Positions 9,001 through 14,748 of a stretch of DNA of 21,481 nt are shown here, one piece after another (position 1 is the first letter of the stretch; each line of letters opens with the position of its first letter). This stretch comes from a virus, in the IMG/VR virus record IMGVR_UViG_3300020731_000579, positions 1 to 21,481 of that record; one strand, written 5' to 3'. The notes below the pieces were generated by a model. That model saw only the letters and a list, made by a program, of their open reading frames with translations, had not been told where the DNA came from and searched no databases. Both the position numbers and the translations under genes were made by a program.

Positions 9001-11788
9001 CACTACAGGTATGACAATTGGCGAGCCAATATCGTTCTTATATAGTTCAGTTAATACTACATTGTCGGTTGTAAATAGTGCAAATAATTATCTAACGGTT
9101 GCTAGTACAACAGGTATGTCTGTTGGCACTAGTATTATCTTTACAGCAGTAACACAAAGTGGTTTGATATCTGCAACTTCTAGTACTGGCAACTTGATAA
9201 CAGTAAGCAATACTACTGGACTTGTAGTTGGCGAAAGTATTGTGTTTACAGCAGTCACACAAACAACTACATTGACAGCAACTACTCCAAGTAGTTCTAC
9301 AATGGTTGCTTATATCAGCGGAACTACCCTATTTGTTGGTTCAGTTGGTTCAGGTACTGTTGCTGTTGGACAAGTTCTAACTGGTTCAACAACTGTAGCT
9401 GGAACATATATTGTTTCTAATATTAGTGGTTCAGGTGCTGGTTCTCAATGGACTGTAAGTGTAAGCCAAACAGTGGGTTCAAGCGGATCACAACAGGCAT
9501 TAACTGGAACTGGTAATTTGATTACATTGAACACAACAACCGGTATGGTTGTTGGTGAATCATTCACAGTGGGTACAAACGTAGGCAACTTGCTAACATC
9601 AAGTACATATTATATTACTAAGATTATTGGCAACCAAATTGCAGTTGGTACTAGTTCAGGAGCTACTAGCGATTTTACAGTATCTAATACAACTGGTCAA
9701 AGTGTATCAGTAACTGCTGGTTCAGTATTTGGTGGTATTACTAGCGGTAGTACATATTATGTAACAAGTATTCCAACACCAGGAACTAACGGTACAATTA
9801 CAATCAGTACTAGTTATGGTGGTGCTAACCTTACATTAACAAATGCTACAGGATCATGGACATGGATAGCTGGTGCCGCATTTGGTAACTTATCAGCTGG
9901 AACAACTTATTACATTACAAGTATTCCAACACCAGGAACAAACGGTACAATTACAATTAGTACTACAGTTGGTGGATCTACTTTTGTAGTTGGTAATAGT
10001 TCAGGCGGTGCATGGACAGCACTTGTAGGTAGTGTATTTGGTAACTTAGTTTCAGGTAATACGTATTACATTACTGAAATTTTATCAGGTACTAACCAAA
10101 TTGCTTTAGCAACAACTTATGGTGCAACCAGTAACTTTACACTAGTAACACAAACTGGTAGTTGGGCATCTACTGCGGGTAACATATTAGGTAATTTATC
10201 ATCAGGTGCTACTTATTATATTGCAAGTATCAACAGCAATACTAATCAGGTAACATTAAGTGCAAGTCCTACATTATCACCAGTAGTAACATTAATAAAT
10301 GATACAGGTGCATGGACTGCGGTGATTGGTAACAATTATGCGGCTACAAGTCCAGACGGTATTAACTGGAGTACACAACTGTTAGGTTCTTACAATAGTT
10401 GGAGTTCAACAGTATTTGGTAATCCAATTAGTGCAACTTTAGGTGCGCAACCAACTTGGGTATCTATTAGTAGTGCTACAAATACAACTACAGCAGTAAG
10501 TACTCGAGCTGGTGCAACACCATTGGGACGTATGAAAGTAACTGCTGGTGCAATAAGCGAAATTCGTTTAATTGAACCAGGTAGTAACTTCCCTAAAGGA
10601 AACGTTACAGCAACCACTATCAGCACTAATGTAATTACAGTTGATGACACAACTAATTTGGTAAATGGACAACCAGTTATATTCAATCAAACTACAGGTG
10701 GCATTACAGCTGGTACATTATATTATGTATTGTGGGGTAGTATTACTGCATCATCATTCCAAATTACTGCAACACAAAATGGTACAACAGCAGTATCGTT
10801 AACTACGACTGCACCAACTGGTATGATTTATCGTGCAGGTTCTATTGTTACACAAATTGATCCTAACAAAGTACTGGTAGCGGCAGTAAATCCACGTCAA
10901 GGTGATGGAGCTTTAGCCAATCCTAGCTTTAGCAATAGGGGTAGTGGCAATTCTACTGCAAGTGCAAGTACACTAGGCGATGGATATGCTGATTTATTCC
11001 AAACAGGCGGCTATTTGAACGTAGCTAACTTGTTTAGTTTACCAACACCAGGTTCGAACATTCAGTTTGGTACTATTCCAGGCGTATGGTATAAATTAGT
11101 TACAGTTACAAACGTATTAGGAATAGCAGGTGCTTATACAGCACAGCTACAGATTAATCCAAATATGACAACCTTGTTAGCACCACCACACGGTGATACA
11201 GTAACCACAAGATTGAAATATAGTCAGGTTCGTTTAACTGGACACGATTTCTTGTACATTGGTACTGGCAATCAAGTACAAACTAACTATCCAAACGTTA
11301 TTACAACCAATGCAATCCAAGCTAACCAAACTTATGGATTGGGAGGCGGTCGTGTGTTCTATACCAGCACTGACCAAGACGGTAACTTTAACGTTGGTGG
11401 ATTATTCGGAGTTCAGCAAGCAACTGGTACTGCTACATTGAACGCTAGTGCGTTTAACTTGTCAGGATTACAATCGTTGCAGTTGGGTGCTGTGAGTTTA
11501 GGTGTTGGTTCTGCGACTGTTACACAGTTCTCGACAGATCCATACTTTACAGCTAACAGCGATAATATTGTTCCAACACAAAAAGCTATCAAATCGTACA
11601 TTACCAGTCAAATTGGTGGTGGAGCAAGTACATTGAACGTAAATACGTTGACTGCGGGTGTAATCCAGTTGAGTGGTAATACCATTACAACTACATCAGG
11701 TGGACAAATCATTGTAACAGCAAAAATTAACTTCACAGGTGGCTTAGACGGCAGCCCTGTGTCTTTAGCATACTTTATGACAAAATAA
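2..11788 (+). CDS. Giant mosaic virion structural / tail-fibre-like protein (5' partial)
   Basis: The reading frame is open from nt 2, so the gene starts upstream of the window. The GTG at 62 is in frame but has no ribosome-binding site and would cut into an N-terminal chitin-binding-like domain, so it is probably internal. At least 3,928 residues are encoded, rich in Ser, Thr, Gly, Asn, Ala and Val. Seen in order: chitin-binding-like domain (~53-208); six helical motifs centred on an R-D...Y-D-L-x-Y-G-G-N pattern (824-5250); beta modules of the N-L-I-T...T-Y-Y-V type; a beta-helix-like domain (~5264-5745); propeller-like repeats (6814-7990, resuming at ~10328); a charge-free stretch (8105-8980); tandem ~50-residue repeats (~9590-10325); and a C-terminal domain with GHDFLYIGTGN and DQDGNFNVGGLFGV. 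From memory, this C-terminus and the beta-helix resemble large structural proteins of T4-like cyanophages. The exact virion position (fibre, baseplate or whisker) is not determined. The TAA stop is followed by a GGAG-led gene. Confidence 0.85.
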   Translation, partial: TITAPSGAVTAISSVNNSIAVSWTSGTGYVLGDVVLYGANSYICVQAHTASSGNTPVTDTTGTYWNLLTAGAESAQLSVTGDMFYYSATGPARLPIGKEGQVLRVQSGLPAWQYFGLINNVVYVSSAQGTDRPDFGITPENPWASVRYACQQVEAGYLNTNAGTLLTMNKQFMVKEVNNYVQNQFSFYVTSTTGTTLTVGGGGTTAQTVTTNLYLGMPISFSASVGNIVAGTTYYVQAIASTTQFSISTTSGGSVFTVGTGGATIGTYVNIPSKSERDSGLIIEGAIFDLTHSGNYKTLTNAKSFFTSTGNSYITGVNSSDIPPFTASLNYLNNTLIPNVLSNTTISLASTYQTIMNPAIATTGASGTGSVATITYSGGAFTVGSFITVAGVTPAGYNGTWQVTASSSGSVSFASTTTGSQTVAGTVQTQKALQQVNTSYTAESGSTTTVQNLISVVVSALTAGTTAGLPNQATPNTTISIKTGTYNEVLPINVPIFTALVGDELRSTVVQPFQADPQLATVVPKAQAALNRIRSLIPNLLTNTAITPSSGNTATQVTTLPAASTGSTTAVSNVQNTYAVLYQLVSSGLTNEPAIVMPQPTGYNTSSLTNTAYATTTGSNSTGDTTGYGYAVAQIQQNYQFLISDTLQYLINNPGTSGYTGQASQIGLGYRDIQYILDSVCYDLTYGGNTQSLIAGAAYYSLYNLQITSAQTAAYVNALTARLKVIIGNIVTKTATSSQSGNNIVQVTTGTAGSTAAAGFAQDRVQNVINWISNAAADATIAPYYGWVSQPLQTAYTAVTSKVTEIASDATVWVSKYYQSTTFTNPSLINRDATLIVNNLAYDMMYGSNFNAIQAGRAFNRANTSATNLRSASSGELPPTLGAINFLSYKVKQIAASGAVVQVQANIDDIVNFLQVGNASTGYTVSSAPPQIIYPQPALPATSYSAVSGITLTGSGSSATFTITRTTNGNGYYNYLIQPTGGSSGTNYAVGNTIRIYGDTIGGVRSTNDIVINVTQVVAGAITAATYSDVPATIGMLEANRAFFLAELIAYINANYSSITTNPNYTVAKTQRDAGYVLDAIHYDLQYGGNWASQNAGMAYYSALYGSQIASSLTPAFANSLNYITTLAQSVIVGTTVASPLQSTVTQVKPTTAGLYGSARDALRFATLMGGVTAIIYNGLTTGTQTLSISTISGTNTFTTAAGTNTITNTNGTAVTLSSSGSYVQGTPFTTGSSITTTSGLAANTTYYVAATTSASTTVTLATSSLNAFLGTAITFSGGSTAISNGTVTTGSANHGLSVGDIIIPQTTSNGLVSTIIGSGTPYFVASTPTTSTFTLNASYNGSTLSSFTNGTGLSLVVQALNMPYIGWASSAALNAYQTVTANITNYQTGATASFTASLNGTTTINVTAVASGTIAIGMQLTGAGIVGGTTITALGTGSGSTGTYVISNATTTGTVTGVSVTAATSGVITFLNTNYPALTYNQTYASRDTFNVTLAAMLDAVTGSNFATVQAGRAYNRTQDYQVVGYEKTATIASLNYLQTLIAGTLSSATYSAQLTSATNSIYQVIAMLTNGQYVRPEVNGTVTYNNNLGIINGAEILRANIPFLQAEIVAWYNVTYSWTVSSLSSTGNLITTSSAHSLVVNDPVVFAGTSAGGITTGTIYYVASVPSTTTFTITTAEGYLNANTGSTYSTVVLTNVASPTLTASYYFQVSGTQSDISYYLNAIILDLQYTGNYRSLRYANVLLNSVYGSAGSNMWLVRNACGVRNMTMNGLTGTLTNPSLAYGTKRITGGAYTSLDPGFGPNDSNAWVNTRSTYVQNCTMFGYGVSGAKVDSALHAGGNKSMVSNDYTCIISDGIGWWTTGSGALAELVSVFNYYCWAGYLAELGGRMRATNGNSSYGVYGVVAEATDTFEIPLVGTVNNHYNQAQITNTVTDGTTQILRLEFVNAGINYTNSSTTISGSGYNAATVQDEFRDAAIFETRLIDLNNGQGVGGSSYVSVSNTSQGTTLSGPYTISLAATDTALSGAYNGMRVQLVAGLGVGQYANILTYTNASKIATVIRDSVPPVQIISTQTTNNLITVSSTAQLYVGQAVYFGIATGSLAAGTLYYIISANFSSTQFAVSTTSGGSAVTLSSTVSQATATVTATASTNNLITATNTFVAGQMVTFSSSFNGINAGQVYYVLGNNLSGSSFAVSVSAFNSTPVTITATGSASATATAYYPMYVAGWDHVVPGTTITNTLDVTSYYIVEPRIQYSSPGFTSTPRTLQTAGTYPTVAYGAGYYVAVGQNSTTSQYSSNGKTWNAGGAMPSSSNWVDLVYGGGYGATATAIVGGLGGSGATFTAVLGSGLTAGQVVSVIVTNGGINYSSPPTITFTGGSGSNAAAVATVLNGVIQSVTMTVTGSGYTSAPAVAAVTSIITSFVVTNYGQNYYNPQVTVTGGGASVQATAVASTTNAGVTSISVSTGGTGYTSQPTVTIVDSGARFVAIAGGTTSAANVTVANLIAGTTWSSSSLPASNFLALAYGSGIYVAVGGTGTSPAIASSADGASWINRTAVGTVTYTAVAYGNGYFIAIASGSTVTALSTNGVAWALGGALPSAATWTSITYGNGRFVAVASGSNTVAYSYNQGTTWYASTNAGSVGLPYVQNWSKVRYGEGQFMAVATSPASVTLTATSASGNLVTLNSVSNLNVGNSLIPTSVTESPTATATTHSTATSASGAIITNGVLTASNSTGTLTNGMLLTSTGGIVAGTYIQSTNTVSFNSMINTTLMTVFSGTAPSIGMTITGGSYASGTYITAINVASITGFISNGSSGTSGTLLTPVVINSGAPNTYMLITGGSTSANTYISSNTQFSATGGSLTSSTLTLGSVSGTVAVGQMVSGTGIPVGTYITAFGSGGSGGGGTYTVAGANIPVGTPTGTISVVGVVYNLNNSQSVGTSGSQVTFTGTSYNVTNSQTVGSAGAQVSSTGTSYNLSGPTGASTQTQTSATITGTLDLVTVGSTTGMTIGEPISFLYSSVNTTLSVVNSANNYLTVASTTGMSVGTSIIFTAVTQSGLISATSSTGNLITVSNTTGLVVGESIVFTAVTQTTTLTATTPSSSTMVAYISGTTLFVGSVGSGTVAVGQVLTGSTTVAGTYIVSNISGSGAGSQWTVSVSQTVGSSGSQQALTGTGNLITLNTTTGMVVGESFTVGTNVGNLLTSSTYYITKIIGNQIAVGTSSGATSDFTVSNTTGQSVSVTAGSVFGGITSGSTYYVTSIPTPGTNGTITISTSYGGANLTLTNATGSWTWIAGAAFGNLSAGTTYYITSIPTPGTNGTITISTTVGGSTFVVGNSSGGAWTALVGSVFGNLVSGNTYYITEILSGTNQIALATTYGATSNFTLVTQTGSWASTAGNILGNLSSGATYYIASINSNTNQVTLSASPTLSPVVTLINDTGAWTAVIGNNYAATSPDGINWSTQLLGSYNSWSSTVFGNPISATLGAQPTWVSISSATNTTTAVSTRAGATPLGRMKVTAGAISEIRLIEPGSNFPKGNVTATTISTNVITVDDTTNLVNGQPVIFNQTTGGITAGTLYYVLWGSITASSFQITATQNGTTAVSLTTTAPTGMIYRAGSIVTQIDPNKVLVAAVNPRQGDGALANPSFSNRGSGNSTASASTLGDGYADLFQTGGYLNVANLFSLPTPGSNIQFGTIPGVWYKLVTVTNVLGIAGAYTAQLQINPNMTTLLAPPHGDTVTTRLKYSQVRLTGHDFLYIGTGNQVQTNYPNVITTNAIQANQTYGLGGGRVFYTSTDQDGNFNVGGLFGVQQATGTATLNASAFNLSGLQSLQLGAVSLGVGSATVTQFSTDPYFTANSDNIVPTQKAIKSYITSQIGGGASTLNVNTLTAGVIQLSGNTITTTSGGQIIVTAKINFTGGLDGSPVSLAYFMTK
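53..208 (+). other. Chitin-binding-like (CBM5/12-type) domain at the visible N-terminus
   Basis: The translated stretch has the pattern W-T-x-G-T-G-Y-x-x-G-D-V-V-x-Y, then Y-I-C-V-Q-A-H-T-A, then G-N-T-P and a closing Y-W-N-L. This spacing of aromatic residues is typical of small CBM5/12 carbohydrate-binding modules, which bind chitin-like glycans and also occur in phage fibre proteins. The match is by eye only. A role in attaching to surface glycan is inference. Confidence 0.55.
824..5250 (+). repeat. Six dispersed copies of a helical R-D...Y-D-L-x-Y-G-G-N motif
   Basis: Six related protein segments of about 35 residues start near nt 824, 2008, 2489, 3209, 4457 and 5141. Each has R-D or S-D, then a hydrophobic helix with a V-L-D-A-I or I-L-D-S-V type core, then D-L or D-M, then Y-G-x-N/S-N or a relative, and usually ends in A-G-x-A-Y/F. 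The best-preserved copy is around 3209 (YVLDAIHYDLQYGGNW). Long Thr/Ser-rich beta segments separate them. Copies have diverged at the DNA level, so this is an old duplication series. Helix placement is inferred from residue pattern. Confidence 0.7.
5264..5745 (+). other. Beta-helix-like structural domain within the giant protein
   Basis: The segment begins with WLVRNACGVRNMTMNGLTG and continues through LDPGFGPNDSNAW, YVQNCTMFGYGVSGAKVD, GGNKSMVSNDYTCIISDGIG and LAELGGRMRATNGNSSYGVYG. Repeated short turns with stacked N/C/V positions suggest a right-handed beta helix. It holds four Cys, most of those in the giant protein. From memory it closely resembles a conserved domain in large virion proteins of T4-like cyanophages. 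The assignment is by motif recall, not by search. Confidence 0.55.
8780..8911 (+). repeat. Tandem 66-bp (22-residue) repeat, two copies
   Basis: Two adjacent 22-residue units begin YNLNNSQSVGTSGSQ (8780) and YNVTNSQTVGSAGAQ (8846), each ending T-G-T-S. A third, degenerate unit begins YNLSGP at 8912. The units share most residues, and the DNA is still visibly similar, which points to a relatively recent local duplication inside the giant gene. Confidence 0.75.
9764..9811 (+). repeat. 48-bp direct repeat, copy 1
   Basis: This 48-bp stretch is repeated at 9917-9964 with two mismatches (46/48 identical, counted by eye). The offset is 153 bp, exactly 51 codons, so the frame is kept. Both copies encode TSIPTPGTNGTITIST. 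It is the most recent-looking duplication in the ~50-residue repeat cluster. Confidence 0.85.
9917..9964 (+). repeat. 48-bp direct repeat, copy 2
   Basis: Second copy of the 48-bp repeat at 9764-9811. The differences are silent third-position changes (ACT to ACA and ATC to ATT), so the encoded 16 residues are identical. Such near-identical DNA makes unequal recombination and repeat-number change plausible here. Confidence 0.85.
11216..11785 (+). other. Conserved C-terminal domain of the giant protein
   Basis: The C-terminus carries LTGHDFLYIGTGN with a following TNYPN, then YTSTDQDGNFNVGGLFGVQQATG, then FSTDPYFTANSDNIVPTQK and AIKSYITSQIGGG. These phrases recur, from memory, at the C-termini of very large structural proteins in T4-like marine phages. 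The N-I-V-P-T-Q-x-A-I-K segment is common before fibre tips and may support trimer formation. That role is inference. Confidence 0.6.
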
Positions 11789-11800
11789 CGGAGAAATAAA

Positions 11801-12133
11801 ATGGCAACAGGACGTCAAGCATCAGTATCACCCAATGCAACAACATTGAGTACAATCTACACAGCACCGTTGGGATATTATGGTATCTACAACATCAGTA
11901 TTACTAACACCAATACTACACCGGTAACTGTTCGTTTAGCAATTTCAACTTCTGGCGGTGCTACCCCCACTCCAGCGGCTTACGAATATATTGAATTTAA
12001 TTCAACCATTGTAGGTTCAGGTGTATTAGAGCGTACTGGAATTGTTGTAGGTAACCAATTAAACATTGTGGGTTACGCAAGTAACTCAGGCGTTAATTTT
12101 AACGTTTGGGGAATCGAGACATCAACATCATAA
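11801..12133 (+). CDS. Small fibre-associated virion protein, 110 aa
   Basis: The ATG at 11801 follows GGAG (11790-11793) and lies 12 nt after the giant gene. The protein is beta-rich: MATGRQASVSPNATTLSTIYTA, then YGIYNISITNTNTTPVTVRLAIS, then a Y-I-E-F-N strand and a closing F-N-V-W-G-I-E. The pattern of an N-terminal start-up strand, a paired N-x-T-N-T/V-T-V-R strand and a late V-G-N-Q-L-N-I segment looks like a single small beta sandwich. No Cys, membrane segment or signal peptide is visible. Similar short proteins sit among fibre genes in T4-like marine phages, from memory. It may be a tip, collar or decoration protein. Its place in the run of structural genes is the strongest evidence, and the exact role is unknown. 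Confidence 0.75.
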   Translation: MATGRQASVSPNATTLSTIYTAPLGYYGIYNISITNTNTTPVTVRLAISTSGGATPTPAAYEYIEFNSTIVGSGVLERTGIVVGNQLNIVGYASNSGVNFNVWGIETSTS

Positions 12134-12145
12134 GCGAGAAATTAA

Positions 12146-13015
12146 ATGGCAAGATATAATACGCAGTTGCCTATGGCTTTTGCACCAGCTACAGGGCTGA
12201 TTCAAACCGTAAATAGCAACACAACAATTACAACACCTTATCAAGGACTGTATACAGAAATTTCATCGACAACTTCTGCAACGTTTACTATTACCTTGCC
12301 AGCACCGGCAAGTTTTCCCGGTACTACACAGACCTTTTTTAATAACTCGTCATATTCGGTCACACTAAGTTCTTCGGCAAACTTTGTAGGCAGTATTGGT
12401 TCAAATTCAACTAGTCTTACACTATTCCCAACTGGTACAGTTTCAATATTTTCTGATGGAACATATTATGTATGTATGGCAGGAACTGGAGGCGGTTTAA
12501 CTGCGAGTACTTTAAGTGCTAGTTCAACAGTTACATTAAGCCCAGCTAATGCTAACGTAACACTTAGTCCAACTGGTTCTGGTCAAGTAACAATTAGTCC
12601 GGCAACAACTGGTTCTATTACTAACATGACTTTTACTGCTGGCGGATTAACAACATTACAACAAACTACTGAAGTGTTGGTAACTGCGGCAAGTCCAGGA
12701 GGTACAGTAAGTTTGAACTATAATACTTCAGACATTGTTTATGTGACAGGTATGAGTTCAAACTTTACGCTTGCACTTACTAACGTACCTAGCACACTAT
12801 TAAGAACTATTACAATCACATTGATTATGGTACAAGGTGGTACACCTTATATTCCAAGTTCAGTTTCAATAAACGGAACTGGTGCAAGTATTACATGGCC
12901 AGCTGGTATTACTCCAAGCGGTACAGCCAACAAGGTTAACATTGCCACTTTCTTTATTGTCAATGCAACAGCCACTCCTAACTATGTGTTAGGTCAGATC
13001 AGTGAATACGGATAA
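12146..13015 (+). CDS. Fibre-like structural protein, 289 aa
   Basis: The ATG at 12146 lies 12 nt after the preceding stop, with only a weak GAGA ribosome-binding site at 12136-12139, so it may depend on coupling to the gene before. The N-terminal ~110 residues end in FSDGTYYVCMAGTGGG, a common closing pattern in phage fibre domains. A middle Ser/Thr repeat region (TLSASSTVTLSPANANVTLSP) follows. The C-terminal ~110 residues carry IVYVTGMSSNFTLALTNVP, ITITLIMVQGG, SITWPAGITPSG and YVLGQISEYG, a beta domain resembling fibre-tip or tail-associated domains of other phages. It has one Cys and almost no charged residues. It is probably a fibre subunit or tip, with receptor contact inferred from type and context only. 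Confidence 0.7.
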   Translation: MARYNTQLPMAFAPATGLIQTVNSNTTITTPYQGLYTEISSTTSATFTITLPAPASFPGTTQTFFNNSSYSVTLSSSANFVGSIGSNSTSLTLFPTGTVSIFSDGTYYVCMAGTGGGLTASTLSASSTVTLSPANANVTLSPTGSGQVTISPATTGSITNMTFTAGGLTTLQQTTEVLVTAASPGGTVSLNYNTSDIVYVTGMSSNFTLALTNVPSTLLRTITITLIMVQGGTPYIPSSVSINGTGASITWPAGITPSGTANKVNIATFFIVNATATPNYVLGQISEYG

Positions 13016-13037
13016 TCAATAATTTAGGAGAATAAGA

Positions 13038-14711
13038 ATGCCAATTACAAGTACCGTGGGAGGAAGTGTTGAGTTAAAAGGACTTGGCGGCGCTCACCCA
13101 GGAGTTGCACCAATAGATACCAGTGCAAGCACTGCGGCTGGATCCATCGGAACTATGACAGTATCATCCGGCGCCTGGGTAAGTTCAGGAACTACTCCAC
13201 CAGGCTACCCATCTGGATATTACCCTCTTAGTATTTCTAGTGTGTCGGGGCAACGTGTAGCATTTGATCCATTCGGACAAGGTGCAATTACATATAGCAT
13301 TCCAAATGCAACTAGTGGCACAATTAGTAGTGTGAGCGGAACTACAGTTACTATCAGCGGCAATACAAGTGGTATGAGCCAAGGTAGTGACTTTACAATC
13401 ACGCTGCCTGGCGGCGGCACTGGTTCTAATAATTATGTATTTGGACAATTATATCCAGGAACATATTATGTTGCATCTGTATTAACCAGCAATCAAATAA
13501 CTCTAGCAAGCAGTTATTCAAACGCTATAGCTAATAGTCCTATAACATTTACTGGTACCTATAATACTAGTTATGGTTACACTGGTATGCAATATATCAG
13601 CGGAGGGTTGCCCAGTGGACTTACATTTACTGCAAGTACTGGAACAGTGAGCGGAACTATACCAATTAACAGTAACTCAAATCCAGGTTACAATAATGGT
13701 ATGATATTGAATTATCCACCAACGGGCGGATTGTATTCAGGACAACCAGTTCCGTCTACCGCTTACGGATTCAAAGTTCGCGCTACCGATGCACTTGGCA
13801 TTAATACTACGGATCGTACTTACAGTATTAACTTGAGTGTGCCTTATGCATATCGTCAAGTTATTACTACAACATATCTACAAGCTGGTTATGCCAATAG
13901 TGCAGTTTGGCAAACTACTTGCCGCGTTACAAATTCAACAGACACTTCTATCGACTTAGGATCTGCAGGATATCAAGAAGTTGCCCATAATTATCAAATG
14001 AGCGCACACAACTATACACGCAGTTTTACATTTGGTGCGGCTGGAACTCATTGCGGTGCTGCCAGTAACGTTATTGCATTTAATATGCGCACTGAAACAG
14101 CTAACACTGCTGGTTACTCACGTAGTTATCCTGTAAGTCAAAACAACTGTTCTACCTTACGTCAAGAATATTACTTTGCATGGTGTACAAGTCCTGCAAG
14201 TGCAACTTGTTATGAAATGAACCTATCAACCGAACAGGGTTATACTGCTCCAACTAGTTGTCCGGGAGGTAATAGTTTAACTGGTAATAGCTGGGACGGT
14301 TACGGTGTTTGGATGAGCCAAAATTATAATATGACTTATGCTACTCGTAGTGTTACAAGTCGTGGAGGTACAAACTGCTCTGGTGATAATCAAGGTAAGA
14401 TTATGGAAGGTAAAATCAACGCTTATGGTGGTCGAGAAGGTTGTCCAAGTACTAACTGGCGCAGAACTGTTCAAAGTACTAACACTACAGTTGATGCCGC
14501 AGGCGCTAAACCCTATAACTCAGGCGAAGAAAACCATATGACTGGTCAAGATTGGGGGTATTGTGTTGGATTCTACGGCCCAGCCGGTCACGTTAACACT
14601 GCATACAAGTTTATCTATGCTACAGAAGCTGGTTACGGCACTAATGCTAGTTTAGAAGCCAAAGGCGGCCACCCAGGAAATAGTTCAGGAACTTGTTGCT
14701 GGCGAGATTAA
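13038..14711 (+). CDS. Fibre protein with Ig-like domain and Cys-rich C-terminus, 557 aa
   Basis: The ATG at 13038 has AGGAG at 13026-13030. The first 294 residues have no Cys. Residues ~80-275 resemble a putative Ig domain (He_PIG type): ITYSIPN at the front, GGLPSGLTFTASTGTVSGTIP from residue 189, and YGFKVRATDALGINTTDRTY at the end. Between the first two parts lies an ~80-residue segment (~13308-13555) resembling the beta module repeated in the giant protein, with YPGTYYVASV and NQITLAS. The last 263 residues carry 11 Cys, from C295 to a closing CCWRD. Blocks such as A-V-W-Q-T-T-C-R-V-T-N-S-T-D and N-W-R-R-T-V-Q-S-T-N-T recall repeated strands of fibre tips in marine T4-like phages. A receptor-binding role is inferred. 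It is the last gene of the structural block. Confidence 0.7.
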   Translation: MPITSTVGGSVELKGLGGAHPGVAPIDTSASTAAGSIGTMTVSSGAWVSSGTTPPGYPSGYYPLSISSVSGQRVAFDPFGQGAITYSIPNATSGTISSVSGTTVTISGNTSGMSQGSDFTITLPGGGTGSNNYVFGQLYPGTYYVASVLTSNQITLASSYSNAIANSPITFTGTYNTSYGYTGMQYISGGLPSGLTFTASTGTVSGTIPINSNSNPGYNNGMILNYPPTGGLYSGQPVPSTAYGFKVRATDALGINTTDRTYSINLSVPYAYRQVITTTYLQAGYANSAVWQTTCRVTNSTDTSIDLGSAGYQEVAHNYQMSAHNYTRSFTFGAAGTHCGAASNVIAFNMRTETANTAGYSRSYPVSQNNCSTLRQEYYFAWCTSPASATCYEMNLSTEQGYTAPTSCPGGNSLTGNSWDGYGVWMSQNYNMTYATRSVTSRGGTNCSGDNQGKIMEGKINAYGGREGCPSTNWRRTVQSTNTTVDAAGAKPYNSGEENHMTGQDWGYCVGFYGPAGHVNTAYKFIYATEAGYGTNASLEAKGGHPGNSSGTCCWRD

Positions 14712-14714
14712 TCT

Positions 14715-14722
14715 ACTAAATA
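14715..14722 (+). promoter_or_regulatory. Possible T4-type late promoter (ACTAAATA)
   Basis: ACTAAATA matches the T4-type late motif TATAAATA at six of eight positions and lies 26 nt before the start codon at 14749, in the only gap between the structural block and the next gene pair. The motif is short and the DNA is AT-rich, so chance is a real alternative. It overlaps the left arm of a small inverted repeat. Confidence 0.25.
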
Positions 14723-14748
14723 TTCTACAATTTTAGTACGAGGAACTT

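Larger units (their letters stand above)
9590..10325 (+). repeat. Five tandem ~50-residue T-Y-Y-I-T beta repeats
   Basis: The T-Y-Y core codons fall at 9605, 9752, 9905, 10061 and 10211, giving steps of 49, 51, 52 and 50 residues. Each unit reads roughly F-G-N-L-x-x-G-x-T-Y-Y-I-T-x-I, then N-Q-I or G-T-I-T-I, then a Y-G-A-x-S/N-F-T-L strand and often a G-x-W. Related single units occur elsewhere in the giant protein (for example near 650, 4900, 6300 and 10700), so this cluster looks like a local expansion of a widespread module. Confidence 0.75.
6814..10430 (+). repeat. Propeller-like repeat set interrupted by two large insertions
   Basis: A blade-like motif recurs: W-x-x-(I/V/L)-x-YG-x-G-x-(F/Y)-(V/I/M)-A-(V/I), then S-x-(N/D)-G-x-x-W. 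Continuous copies start near 6820, 7550, 7675 and 7801. Two more are split. One begins at 6941 (WVDLVYGGG) and appears to resume at 7439 (SGARFVAIAGG). The other begins near 7941 (NWSKVRYGEGQFMAVATS) and appears to resume near 10328 (GNNYAATSPDGINW). A further start is at 10400 (SWSSTVFGN). Six to seven blades would make a closed propeller, as in sialidase/BNR or kelch-type folds. The fold is inference from spacing. Confidence 0.55.

Noticed and set aside
8000-10400. CRISPR array or non-coding satellite in the repetitive stretch
   Set aside because: The repeats keep the reading frame in whole codons, differ mostly at silent positions and encode a continuous protein, so they are coding repeats.
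6325-11601. Several 60-100-codon reading frames on the - strand and in other frames inside the giant gene
   Set aside because: They are shadows of the Thr/Ser-rich coding sequence, with low-complexity products and no ribosome-binding sites or known motifs.
13185-13448. Minus-strand reading frames inside the 557-aa fibre gene
   Set aside because: Two overlapping minus-strand frames lie within a well-supported plus-strand gene, and neither product shows a recognisable domain.
11801-14711. Diversity-generating retroelement target in the fibre genes
   Set aside because: No reverse transcriptase gene and no near-identical template copy of a fibre 3' end were seen in the window.
14714-14738. Inverted repeat TACTAAA / TTTAGTA as a terminator
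   Set aside because: The stem is only seven AT pairs with an 11-nt loop, and it is followed by CGAGG, which belongs to a ribosome-binding site, not by a T-run.
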